Below are positions 24,443 through 33,183 of a stretch of 50,824 nucleotides of DNA, in pieces (positions within the stretch are counted from its first letter, which is position 1; each line of letters starts with the position of its first letter). Under the pieces are notes generated by a model. The model worked only from the letters and a program-made list of their open reading frames with translations. It searched no databases and was not told the DNA's origin. Location of the stretch: NCBI GenBank assembly GCA_017428785.1, contig JAFRQD010000057.1, positions 1 through 50,824 on the forward strand, in the 5' to 3' direction. Position numbers and translations under genes: made by a program. This stretch comes from Bacteroidaceae bacterium (lineage in GTDB: Bacteria; Bacteroidota; Bacteroidia; Bacteroidales; Bacteroidaceae).

Positions 24443-24498
24443 GGTGTCCGCTAAAAATTGAGAAGCACAGACTTATGTGAAAACTTTTAGCGGACACC
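24443..24498. repeat. 56-bp inverted-repeat element (MITE or IS-remnant-like)
   Basis: GGTGTCCGCTAAAA (24443-24456) is perfectly matched by TTTTAGCGGACACC (24485-24498), with 28 bases between. It lies just past the stop of the beta-galactosidase gene. It may be a tiny non-autonomous transposable element with 14-bp ends, or a transcript-end hairpin; there is no T-run right after it, which favours the first. Confidence 0.6.
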
Positions 24499-24505
24499 AA
24501 TCCTG

Positions 24506-27500
24506 TTAAAACAGCTTTATCGTCAACTTACGCTCATATCGAGTGGGCTTGACTTGATAGCCGGGCAGTACATAGCAGGCCGTACAACCTACTCCTGTTG
24601 TGTTGTAATCTAAGTTCAGCGTGATGCCGTCTTGTTGTTGCAGCTGATAGGTATATACCGCCTTCGTGAGGCGGTCGGTGCTGTAGTGGTAGGCGTTGAA
24701 ATTGAACGGCTGGTCCATCGCGAAGCGCAATCCCTGTCCGGAATCACTGCTCATGGCGAGCCAGCGGTTGTCGCAGCGTAGGCCGCAGTCCTGCGGTATC
24801 AGATAGGGTTCGAACATGTCGTCCACGGTGGTCTCGTAGATTCCAATGGCGTAACCCGTCTTGCGGTCGGGATAGTTCTCCTCTGGTCCGCGGCCGTACC
24901 ACTTCACCCGCTGCATCTCGTCGCAGAGCGTCATGGTCAGTCCGATGCGTGGCAGAAGTGAAGGCATCTGTCCCTCGGGCTCCATTATATGATGCAGGGC
25001 GATGGTGCCGTCTCCATTGATACGGTACTCATAAACCTCCGAAAATCCCGAATAACGCAGTCCCGCGATGTAGGCGTCGAGCGAGGTGTTGACAGGGGCA
25101 CCGAACTGCGAGAAGCAGCGTACGTTGACATACACCTGTCCGTCGGCTTCGAAGGCCTGGCATGAGATGGGTATTCGGGTGATGTCCTTCAGGTTATTGC
25201 TGTAGAACTCGTTGGCTATCTGTGCGCCGTTCCAGGGCTTGCGGTTGTTGTAGGCAATGTTGTATTGATCCCATCCGTCTAGTTCGAGGGCCAGCGGAGC
25301 GCGCCATACGTTCATCCGAAGCGGTGATTTGAGAAGTTCCTTATCGGCCTGGCGGATACTGAAGAGTTGACCGTCGGGGGTGAACGCGTAGGAGAACCCG
25401 TCGCCACTCACCGTGATGGTGTCGTTCGTCCGACTCAACACTGCTTTCCCTACGGTCTTGTCAGCAGGTATTGCCAACTGACGCCAGGGAAGTTCCATCT
25501 GGTCCCAGGCAATGACATGACCTTTCTGCGCCCATATCTCATCGGCCTTCAAACTACTGGTTATCATGAGACGGTATTCGCAACCAGGTTTGATGGCAGG
25601 GCGACTGTAGGGCAGGGTGATGACTTTCTTACTGAGCGGCTCCACATCAGGACTGAAGCTGCCTTGCTGCAGGCAGACACCGTCCTCATAAAGTTCCCAT
25701 TTCATGTCGTAATAAGAGGTGTTGAGAAAATGGTTCCTGTTCCATATCTCCACAACACCGTTATCGGCGCTCAGCAGCGTGCATGATATGGGCTGTGCCG
25801 ACTTCTTCATCTGATAGATTTCCGGCTGGACGGTTCTGTCAGGCCATATTGTGCCGTAGGTTCGCGCACCGATGCCGTAACTGAAATACTTACCCTCCTG
25901 CTGTTCTTTCTCAAAGTCCAGATTCAGCAACTGACCCGATGCATCGGCAATGATGACATTGTCCATCAGTGCATCACAGATATATACGCGAGTGTCCTGT
26001 CCGTGAGTCTGCTCATTACGGCCTATGTTCACGGGGAATGGCGCATTGATGATGTTGCCCTGTGCCTCCGCTTGAGCCACCTGTACGTTATCGATGCTTA
26101 CCGTCATCTGCTTGCCGTCGTAGCAAGCCTCCACATGGTGCCACTTATTCTCCCAATCGTTGGGCAAAGCGGCCGAAAGTTCGTACTTATGATTCGTTGC
26201 CGCAGGCCTTCCTCCGAAGGGACGGGCATTGGCTTCGCCCTGTGTTGAGGGAGCCTTGTCGGTATTGATATAGAATAACAGTTGCTCCTTGCCGGTCTGC
26301 TGGACGCCAAACTGCCATTCTCCTTTGGTCACGAATGAGCCGCAGGAACTGATGAGCTTGCGGGGACAGACATCAAAACTGATTGTCAGGGTGTTGCCGG
26401 TCACTTCCAAACAATCCTCGCGATAGACTTCCACCCACTCATCGTGCCCGCTCAGGTCAATCACCTGATTTTTGCGATTACGGGTGTCGGCCACAAGCTT
26501 GGCATTTCCCATGATATGCGCCATGACATCATGACCCGATTTGTCCGTGAGCCTGCGTGCAGGCTGCGTAAGACCTGGCGACACAAAGTCCCAGACTGCA
26601 CCGCCAATGCAGCGCTCATGGGTATAGACGGCACGCCACATCTCGTCGAACATGCCGCCACCGTTACCGGCCACTGAAATATACTCATCCATGAACGACG
26701 GGCGCACATCGCCATCGCCATGAAGACCCACCCTGAGGTCGAGAGCCAGTGCTGTCGGATAACGCGGACCAATGATGTCTTCGGCGGGATGGCTGTAAGC
26801 ATTGCCGCCATACATCCACCAGCGAGTGTGATCGTATTTGCGTCCTTCGACAATCACTTCACCAATATTTGGCCCTTCGCCGCTCTCGTTGCCGGCACTC
26901 CAAAACAGCACAGCCGGCTGGTTGCGGTCACGCAGAACCATACGGCGCACACGCTCCCTATACATCGGTATAAAGCGCTTGTCGTTAGAGACCCATTCTG
27001 TGGCATGTGCTTCTACGCCAGCTTCGTCGATGATATACAATCCGAAGCGTGCAGCATATTCAAGATAACGCGGCACGGGCGGATAGTGGCTGGTGCGCAC
27101 ACCGTTGAAACCAAACTGTTTCAGGATGGTCATATCCTTTTTTATCAATTCGTCTGTAACAGCGTGACCGTTGTCGGGATCCTGCATGTGCGAGCATTGG
27201 GCATTGACCTTCAACGGCTTACCATTGAGGTAAAACACATTGTTGCGTATTTCTGTCTCTTTGAAGCCCACATCCTGACGTGCATCCTCAGGCGTGCTTT
27301 CCGATAGGCGCTTGCCGGTAGCCGCATCTAAGAGATACATCTTTAGATTATAGAGATTCGGCGTCTCGGCAGTCCATTTCAAGGGGTTGGCAATATGCTT
27401 GCTCATGTTGAGCTTCAATGTGCTGCTCCCTGCTGCGAATGTTGCTGTCTGGCTCTCCAGCCGCGCCACCTCCTGACCGTCCGCAGCGGTCAGGACGGCC

Positions 27501-28303
27501 TGAACCTTGAGCGGTGTCGTGACAGGCTGCGTGTCATAGCTTCTTACGGTCACCTCGATGTTCAAGTCTGCGTCGCGATACTCCTTATCCAAATCAGTTG
27601 TAACATACCAGTCAAACAGACGGGTTTTGGGCGTGGCATAGAGATATACATCGTCGAAGATTCCAGCCAGGCGCCAGTAGTCCTGTCCCTCCAGATAAAA
27701 GCCGTCGCTGTATTTAATGACTTTCATGGCCAATGTGTTGCGGCCTTTCTTCAGATATGGAGTGATATTGTACTCGGCAGGCTCCTGAGCCCCCTCATTG
27801 TAGCCGACCTCCTGACCGTTGAGCCACAGGAACGATGCCGATGCCACCTTCTCAAAACGCAGGAACACCTCCTCGCCGCTCCAGTCGGATGGAATGGTGA
27901 ATGTGGTGCGATATGCTCCTGTCGGGTTGTAGTCTCGTGGCGTCATCGGCGGGTCGGCCTTGAAAGGCGCAGCCACATTGCGGAACAGCGGGTCGCCGTA
28001 GCCTCGCATCTCCCAGTTCGACGGCACATCGATGGTGGACCACTTCGCATCGGAGTATTTCTCCTCGAAGAAGTTGCTCGGTATCTCCTGCGGCGTGTCG
28101 GCATAGAAGAACTTCCACTTGCCATTGAGCAGGATGTTGTGACCAGGGATGTAATACGCACGCGCCTCCTCCTGACCATACTCAAAGACGTCAAGATTCT
28201 CGATGAAATAATAGAGGTCGTCAAACCCACTTTTCTTTTCTGTCTGTGCCGTTACCGCCACAATGGCCGGTAATATAAACAGTGTTGCGATAATCTTTCT
28301 CAT
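24506..28303 (-). CDS. GH2 beta-galactosidase with internal LamG domain
   Basis: 1,265 residues. Signal peptide (1-19); GH2 sugar-binding domain (about 45-225: LNGKWKFFY, DVPSNWEMRGYGDP, WLNGQEVGYNEGA); immunoglobulin-like domain; TIM barrel (about 340-610) with acid/base Glu in SAGNESGEGPN (about 470) and likely nucleophile Glu in FMDEYISVAGNG (about 538). A LamG/concanavalin-like insertion follows (about 613-795), then a beta-sandwich and the beta-galactosidase small-chain domain (about 980-1260). It should remove terminal beta-galactose (or a related sugar) in the periplasm or at the surface. It is the last gene of a probable four-gene operon with the rhamnosidase. Other GH2 specificities cannot be excluded. 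Confidence 0.9.
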   Translation of the reverse strand: MRKIIATLFILPAIVAVTAQTEKKSGFDDLYYFIENLDVFEYGQEEARAYYIPGHNILLNGKWKFFYADTPQEIPSNFFEEKYSDAKWSTIDVPSNWEMRGYGDPLFRNVAAPFKADPPMTPRDYNPTGAYRTTFTIPSDWSGEEVFLRFEKVASASFLWLNGQEVGYNEGAQEPAEYNITPYLKKGRNTLAMKVIKYSDGFYLEGQDYWRLAGIFDDVYLYATPKTRLFDWYVTTDLDKEYRDADLNIEVTVRSYDTQPVTTPLKVQAVLTAADGQEVARLESQTATFAAGSSTLKLNMSKHIANPLKWTAETPNLYNLKMYLLDAATGKRLSESTPEDARQDVGFKETEIRNNVFYLNGKPLKVNAQCSHMQDPDNGHAVTDELIKKDMTILKQFGFNGVRTSHYPPVPRYLEYAARFGLYIIDEAGVEAHATEWVSNDKRFIPMYRERVRRMVLRDRNQPAVLFWSAGNESGEGPNIGEVIVEGRKYDHTRWWMYGGNAYSHPAEDIIGPRYPTALALDLRVGLHGDGDVRPSFMDEYISVAGNGGGMFDEMWRAVYTHERCIGGAVWDFVSPGLTQPARRLTDKSGHDVMAHIMGNAKLVADTRNRKNQVIDLSGHDEWVEVYREDCLEVTGNTLTISFDVCPRKLISSCGSFVTKGEWQFGVQQTGKEQLLFYINTDKAPSTQGEANARPFGGRPAATNHKYELSAALPNDWENKWHHVEACYDGKQMTVSIDNVQVAQAEAQGNIINAPFPVNIGRNEQTHGQDTRVYICDALMDNVIIADASGQLLNLDFEKEQQEGKYFSYGIGARTYGTIWPDRTVQPEIYQMKKSAQPISCTLLSADNGVVEIWNRNHFLNTSYYDMKWELYEDGVCLQQGSFSPDVEPLSKKVITLPYSRPAIKPGCEYRLMITSSLKADEIWAQKGHVIAWDQMELPWRQLAIPADKTVGKAVLSRTNDTITVSGDGFSYAFTPDGQLFSIRQADKELLKSPLRMNVWRAPLALELDGWDQYNIAYNNRKPWNGAQIANEFYSNNLKDITRIPISCQAFEADGQVYVNVRCFSQFGAPVNTSLDAYIAGLRYSGFSEVYEYRINGDGTIALHHIMEPEGQMPSLLPRIGLTMTLCDEMQRVKWYGRGPEENYPDRKTGYAIGIYETTVDDMFEPYLIPQDCGLRCDNRWLAMSSDSGQGLRFAMDQPFNFNAYHYSTDRLTKAVYTYQLQQQDGITLNLDYNTTGVGCTACYVLPGYQVKPTRYERKLTIKLF

Positions 28304-28359
28304 AGTTCATTTCTCTTGATGGCCCACCATGATGCCCACGCATGCGGATGATACTTACT

Positions 28360-29046
28360 TTAACATTCCTTGCTCTTGGCAACCAATCTTTTGCCAAGTT
28401 CGTAGGCATTCTTCAGGTCTGTGTCGAAATGCTCGTCGCGATACTTACGCTTTTCTTCTTCCGAGAAAAGGTTAAAGTCATAGCGTGAATAATCGTTGAA
28501 CTGATAGGTGTTGCAGACATAGAACGTCTCAGAGTACCCAAAGATGTCGGCCATAACCTTCGTGTTCTCCTCAAGAATGGGAGGATAGCCAATCTGACTC
28601 ATATAGTCCCTCGGGCAGTTCATTGTGAAAATCATTGCTGTCGGGATGACCTTGTCACGCAAAGTGATGTGCTTTCCGTTCTCGTACAGATATGTGCCTA
28701 CAGGAAACATCAGACGCTCCATGAACGAGCGCAACACTCCAGTCGGATAACTGTAATACACGGGTGAGCCAAGCACGATGACATCAGCCTGACGACAACG
28801 CTCCAAAACAGGGCGAAGGTCATCTTTCAAAGCACATACGCCATTGGTCTTTGAGTTCTTGAGCTTGCAGGCAAAACAGCTCTTGCAACCCTTGAAGTCG
28901 ATGTCGTAGAGGTTCACCAATTCGCACTCGGCACCAGCCTCCTGAGCACCTTTCATGGCACTCTCCAAAACCTTTGCTGTGTTCCACTTCTTACGCGGAC
29001 TGCCGTTCACAAAGACGGCCTTAATCTGTTTCTTTTCCATTTTCAT
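28360..29046 (-). CDS. Flavodoxin-like NAD(P)H-dependent FMN oxidoreductase
   Basis: About 228 residues (226 if the second Met is used). The N-terminal IKAVFVNGSPRKKWNTAKVL is the FMN phosphate-binding loop of the flavodoxin-like fold. A Cys-rich CKSCFACK segment (about residues 53-60), VIVLGSPVYYSYPTGVLRSF and a late TYQFNDYSRYDF segment resemble the iron-sulfur flavoprotein/NADPH-dependent FMN reductase group. No signal peptide, so cytoplasmic. It lies 56 bp upstream of the beta-galactosidase and 74 bp below the lipoprotein gene. A redox enzyme within a glycan operon is unusual; its role there is unknown. Confidence 0.85.
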   Translation of the reverse strand: MKMEKKQIKAVFVNGSPRKKWNTAKVLESAMKGAQEAGAECELVNLYDIDFKGCKSCFACKLKNSKTNGVCALKDDLRPVLERCRQADVIVLGSPVYYSYPTGVLRSFMERLMFPVGTYLYENGKHITLRDKVIPTAMIFTMNCPRDYMSQIGYPPILEENTKVMADIFGYSETFYVCNTYQFNDYSRYDFNLFSEEEKRKYRDEHFDTDLKNAYELGKRLVAKSKEC

Positions 29047-29120
29047 GTATTTGGTATTGGGGAATATAATTCTTCCTCTTTCTGATTGATATAAATACCG
29101 ATAGAGCCATATTAGGGCTT

Positions 29121-29855
29121 TTAATCCGGCTGCTGACCATCATGTGCCTTCCATGCACACTCCGTAATCTTCATATCAGAGAAGACGGCTGTGAATGATG
29201 ATTCTTCAGGAGAACAGGCGTAGATGCCAAATTGTATTTCATCGGCAGCTGCATACATATGGCAGACACGCATCTGGCTGAACTCTGTGCCGTCGGTTGA
29301 ACACTCAATGCAGTAGTCATCCTCACGGCGAGAGAAACGATACCACATTGTCTTTACATCAGCAGGAATGGCCGTTGTGGCCCAGTCGGAATAGCCCTTG
29401 TTAGTGGCTACGCTGCCAAGATGCTGAAATTCCTCATTCTCATACTCCACAGAGCCTTTCAACCAATTCTCGCTGTCGAGATACATCACAATGCCACACT
29501 GGTCAAAGCGATGATGGCTCTGCGTGAAGTCAGTTTTCACGACGAAACTGAAGAACTTCTCCCGTGTCTTCATTTGCAGCACAGGGGCATTGTCGTTCTG
29601 GAAGTGATAATAGGTGCGCTGCCATAGGTCGGTATGCGGAGCTGTTGTAATACACAGCGTATCACCTTTCAATTCATACCCCGCAGGCTCCCTCGTCCAT
29701 TGAAGTTTGCTCAGGTCGATTCGCCCGTTATCTGTCAGAGCTGCCTTGACAGCATCCTCGAAGTCTGGTGCCTCAACCTTTCTCTCTTTGTTGTTACAAC
29801 TCGTCAGGGCAGCTGTTAATATTGCTGCCACAAGCAACATGTCTTTTCTCTTCAT
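29121..29855 (-). CDS. DUF1349-like lipoprotein
   Basis: 244 residues. The N-terminus has a lipoprotein signal with lipobox LTSC (Cys20). The body, with WTREPAGYELKGDTLCI, TDLWQRTYYHF, FDQCGIVMYLDSENWLKGSVE and GIYACSP, fits the DUF1349 concanavalin-like fold. Members of this fold are presumed to bind sugars; no catalytic residues can be named. The gene is 49 bp downstream of the rhamnosidase gene and codirectional, so the protein is probably an envelope-anchored partner of the GH78/GH2 enzymes. Confidence 0.82.
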   Translation of the reverse strand: MKRKDMLLVAAILTAALTSCNNKERKVEAPDFEDAVKAALTDNGRIDLSKLQWTREPAGYELKGDTLCITTAPHTDLWQRTYYHFQNDNAPVLQMKTREKFFSFVVKTDFTQSHHRFDQCGIVMYLDSENWLKGSVEYENEEFQHLGSVATNKGYSDWATTAIPADVKTMWYRFSRREDDYCIECSTDGTEFSQMRVCHMYAAADEIQFGIYACSPEESSFTAVFSDMKITECAWKAHDGQQPD

Positions 29856-29904
29856 AAGCTTTAGTCTTTTATTTCGTTCTATGAGTAAAGATATCGTTAT
29901 TGCA

Positions 29905-32664
29905 TCAATTATTCTTCACGTTATGATTAGATGCATCCATTGTAAAGTTATAGGTGCCTTGAGCTATATCCACTTTGATTATGCCGTTTTGAGGCGGGTT
30001 GATGCTGAGGATGCCGGACTTTCCTGCTTCCTTGATGGTGAGTTTATCAAGCTTGCGGCCGCTCTCCTTGAGGTCAAGGGCGTCGGCAGGAAGGAAGACA
30101 CTTGCCGTACTGCCAACAGGAACTGTGACGACGAGTTGACGAAGCTTGCCGTCCTTGCTTCGGACTTTCGAACTGACGAGGCCTTGAGGCGACTGCAGGC
30201 TGTAGCAGACGCTATCCAGTCCCTCCGCCGGCATTGGCCGCACCTCGAAATGGCGATAGCCCGCGCCGTCTTTCGTGACATTCACACCTGCCAAATGACG
30301 CGAGAACCACGTCAGGCCGCCACCAAACATGGGATGATTATGCGAGTTCTGGCCGTCCCATTGTTCCCAAGTGACCGTTGCCCCTTGCTGAATCCAGTTG
30401 CCGAAACTGGGATAGTCCGTCTTGTTCATGACTGTCATTGCCACATCGTGCAAGCCATTGTTGGAGAGGGTTTCGAAGAAGAACTTGGCGGAGACGAAGC
30501 CCGTGTTGATGTGTCCTTCATGTTTCTCCATAATCTCTTTGCGAAGCGAGGCCACCACATCGGCTTTCCTTTCCTCGGGCACTCCCATCCACAAAGCCAA
30601 GACATTGGGACCAAAGTCGCCATAAGTCTTCTCCTCCTCGTTGTAGAATTTCTTATGGAAAGCCGCCTTTGCCTTCTCTGCTATGTCGCGAAAATGCGCC
30701 ATTTCATCGGGATTTTTCAGTACTTCTGCCGCTAACGCAGTGTTCTTGGCACAGAGCCAAAGATAGAAGGTGTGGACGATTTCATCGCTCGGCAATTCGT
30801 AGGGAGGCACCCAGTCGCCCAGGTTGAACCAATAGCAGACCTCTTTGCTCTCTTCGTTGAGTTTCTTCTGCAACATGGTGCCGTCGGGGGTGAGCCAACC
30901 AAGCATGTGTTTCACCTGAGCCTTCATCGCCTTGTAATTCGTTTCCAGTTCCTTGAGGTCGCCATACTGCAGATAGTATTCCCAAGGAATGACGTTCATG
31001 GCAGCTCCCCAAGCCACTCCGCCACCGCAACCAGGCTGCCAGGGAGCACCATTGGGCACATAGCCGCTCTTCGGGTTCTGCGCATCTCGCATATCTCGCA
31101 GCCATTTATGGTAGAAGGCCGCAGCATCGAAATTGAGCATCACCTGAGCTGCCGCTATCTGCCCGTCGCCGGTATAGGGCGAGCGTTCGCGATGAGGGCA
31201 GTCGCTGGCCACACAGCCGTGCATGTTATCCAGTTGCGAGCGCTGCCAGATGCGGTTGATGGTGTTGAACAGCCCGTTGCTGGTATGGAATTCGGAGTTG
31301 ATGCGCACATCGGTATTGACGGCCTCTGCCTGCACTTGCTCCTTGCTGAGGTGCTGCACGCCGCTGATAATGGCTTTTGAAAAGACATACCAGGTGAAGC
31401 GGGGAGCATAAGTCTCTTTGCCTACACCTTTGAACAGGTATTCCTCGACGCCCAAAGGCGATTCGCAGACATACTTCACCCCCATCTTCTGCCCGGCCTT
31501 GCCCTCGATGTCCTTCAAGCGAAGCCAGCCAGAGATTTCCTTATCGAACTCCACTTCGTAGTCGCCATTGTCGTTTCGAGTGAACTGAACGGGTTTCAGC
31601 ACTTCGCAAATCTTATCGGTTGGGGAGGTGTGGGCTGTGAGCTTGCCTATGGGTGCCTGAGCCATCTTGACGGGTTTCCATCCTGTCTCGTCGCAACCAG
31701 CCTCTGCCCACTGAGGCGTCTCCAAACGGGCATCGTATATCTCTCCGTCATAGACGCCTGTCATCGTAATGGGAGAAGGCTTCGTGAGCCAAGAGCCGTC
31801 GGTGGCTACAATGTCCTTCGAGCCGTCTTCATAAGTCACCTCAAGCTGCACCAGCAGGCACGGCTCGCCGAAGGAACGCACCCAGTGGCTCGAGCAGCGA
31901 TAGAAGCCATCGCCCAGCATTGCCCCCATCGCGTTTTGTCCTTGATGGAGCATGGCTGTGACATCATAAGCCAGATACAGGATGCGATAGGCCGTGAAGC
32001 TGGGGTCGAGCGCCAAACCGCCTTTGTCCAGGTCTTTGCGAGTGGTATAGTTCGTGAAATTGGGCACCAGATAGTCATCGCCCACTCGCTGGCCATTCAT
32101 ATAAAGTTCGAAATATCCGCCCCCCGTCACAAAGACTTTCGCCCCGCGAACGCCCTGTTTCAGGGCAAATGCCTTGCGGAAAAGAGGCGCTCCCTTCTCC
32201 TGCCCTGCACTTATCCATCGGGCTTTCCAATCACCGGAATTGAGCAAGCCCATACCCCAGCAGGCAGGCTCGCTCCAAGCAGAGACCTTGCCCTTCCCAT
32301 TCCAGGTCTGCACCTTCCAGAAGCAGTCCTGACCGGAAACGAGCGGCTTCCCGTTGTAGGGAATCAGCGTCGAGCAGTCGTCCTCCACCTTTCCGGAGTC
32401 CCAAAGATCGAAGTCGCCAGCCTCGAGTTTCTGCTTCGACGAAGCCACTACGATACGATAGGCCGTCTGAACCTCGCCACGAACCCTGTCGTTTTTCGCT
32501 TCGTTAATCCACGACAAACGCGGATGAAGCTCATCTACGGTAGAGGGATTTGTCATGTGTTCTGTGGTGAGACGGGTCACTTTCAGCTGTGCAGAAGCCA
32601 TTGCCGAAAACGCCAGGACAGTGGCCAAGCAGAGGTAATGACGGATGGATATGTATCTGTTCAT
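29905..32664 (-). CDS. Secreted GH78 alpha-L-rhamnosidase
   Basis: 919 residues from the Met at 32664; an upstream in-frame ATG at 32691 overlaps the promoter box, so it is not used. Signal peptide (about 1-25), N-terminal beta-sandwich domains (LTTEHMTNPSTVDELHPRLSW; KKVFVTGGGYFELYMNG-type segments), then the alpha/alpha barrel with SDCPHRERSPYTGDGQ (about 488-503) carrying the catalytic acid region, and a C-terminal sandwich (about 800-915). It should release terminal alpha-L-rhamnose from glycans. It heads a probable operon: GH78, DUF1349 lipoprotein, flavodoxin-like enzyme, GH2. Confidence 0.93.
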   Translation of the reverse strand: MNRYISIRHYLCLATVLAFSAMASAQLKVTRLTTEHMTNPSTVDELHPRLSWINEAKNDRVRGEVQTAYRIVVASSKQKLEAGDFDLWDSGKVEDDCSTLIPYNGKPLVSGQDCFWKVQTWNGKGKVSAWSEPACWGMGLLNSGDWKARWISAGQEKGAPLFRKAFALKQGVRGAKVFVTGGGYFELYMNGQRVGDDYLVPNFTNYTTRKDLDKGGLALDPSFTAYRILYLAYDVTAMLHQGQNAMGAMLGDGFYRCSSHWVRSFGEPCLLVQLEVTYEDGSKDIVATDGSWLTKPSPITMTGVYDGEIYDARLETPQWAEAGCDETGWKPVKMAQAPIGKLTAHTSPTDKICEVLKPVQFTRNDNGDYEVEFDKEISGWLRLKDIEGKAGQKMGVKYVCESPLGVEEYLFKGVGKETYAPRFTWYVFSKAIISGVQHLSKEQVQAEAVNTDVRINSEFHTSNGLFNTINRIWQRSQLDNMHGCVASDCPHRERSPYTGDGQIAAAQVMLNFDAAAFYHKWLRDMRDAQNPKSGYVPNGAPWQPGCGGGVAWGAAMNVIPWEYYLQYGDLKELETNYKAMKAQVKHMLGWLTPDGTMLQKKLNEESKEVCYWFNLGDWVPPYELPSDEIVHTFYLWLCAKNTALAAEVLKNPDEMAHFRDIAEKAKAAFHKKFYNEEEKTYGDFGPNVLALWMGVPEERKADVVASLRKEIMEKHEGHINTGFVSAKFFFETLSNNGLHDVAMTVMNKTDYPSFGNWIQQGATVTWEQWDGQNSHNHPMFGGGLTWFSRHLAGVNVTKDGAGYRHFEVRPMPAEGLDSVCYSLQSPQGLVSSKVRSKDGKLRQLVVTVPVGSTASVFLPADALDLKESGRKLDKLTIKEAGKSGILSINPPQNGIIKVDIAQGTYNFTMDASNHNVKNN

Positions 32665-32688
32665 GGCATTTATGTAGAAATCTTGGTA

Positions 32689-32696
32689 CAAAGATA
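32689..32696 (-). promoter_or_regulatory. Promoter -7 box TATCTTTG of the rhamnosidase operon
   Basis: Minus-strand TATCTTTG, about 25 bases before the ATG at 32664. The -33 region is only weakly TTTA-like. Confidence 0.6.
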
Positions 32697-32861
32697 GATG
32701 TATTTTCTGAATTTAAAGCATGTGCGATAAAGAAAAACACGCCTCATCCACCTTTTCCCCCTTTTATCTTTCCGTTTTCCCCCTTTCTTTATTGCTTTTT
32801 CCGCGTTCGCGCTACTGACTTTCCGCCTTCTTGCTTCTACTTTTCCTCTCGCTTAAATCTT

Positions 32862-32960
32862 GGTACGCAGACTGCGTATGCAGAATCACAACTTGCGCAT
32901 CTGCATTCACAGGTTGCGTATGTCGGGCCGCAGACTGCATATCGAACTTGCCGTTGCGCA
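32862..32960. repeat. 21-bp tandem array F in a 487-bp gene-free gap
   Basis: TGCG/TGCA occurs at 32873, 32894, 32915 and 32936 (21-bp steps), with a fifth copy at 32955 (19 bp). Words are ACGCAGACTGCGTATGCAG and CACAACTTGCGCATCTG. It is the only array with a 21-bp rather than 22-bp period. Apart from this array, the promoter and the terminator, I see no gene in 32697-33183; it holds C/T-rich and Lys/Arg-coding low-complexity DNA. Confidence 0.7.
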
Positions 32961-33125
32961 GAAAAGAAAACGCAGAAGGCGGGAAGGAGGAATGCGGAAG
33001 GAGGCGATCACATTGCTGGTGCCCTCTCATCCTCACTCTCGGCGTTAGGGGGCTTGGAAACTCAATACTAAAGAATGTGATGCCACGCATACGAGGCACC
33101 TTTTCCCGCTTGTCTTATGCACAAT

Positions 33126-33158
33126 AAAAAGACCGACACCCTAAAAGGATGCCGGCCT
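33126..33158 (-). terminator. Rho-independent terminator of the Gly/Ser-rich gene
   Basis: On the minus strand GGCCGGCATCC-TTTTA-GGGTGTCGGTC forms an 11-bp stem with G-U pairs, followed by TTTTTA. It lies 26 bp past the stop codon. Confidence 0.75.
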
Positions 33159-33183
33159 TGCAATCATCTTATGAACTTTTTAT

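Noticed and set aside
31630-32697. Plus-strand open frame of about 355 codons opposite the rhamnosidase
   Set aside because: The GH78 frame has signal peptide and family motifs throughout; the opposite frame has none.
32589-33120. Open frames in the gap right of the rhamnosidase gene
   Set aside because: They translate the 21-bp array and low-complexity DNA into Arg/Cys/His-rich sequence with no conserved features.
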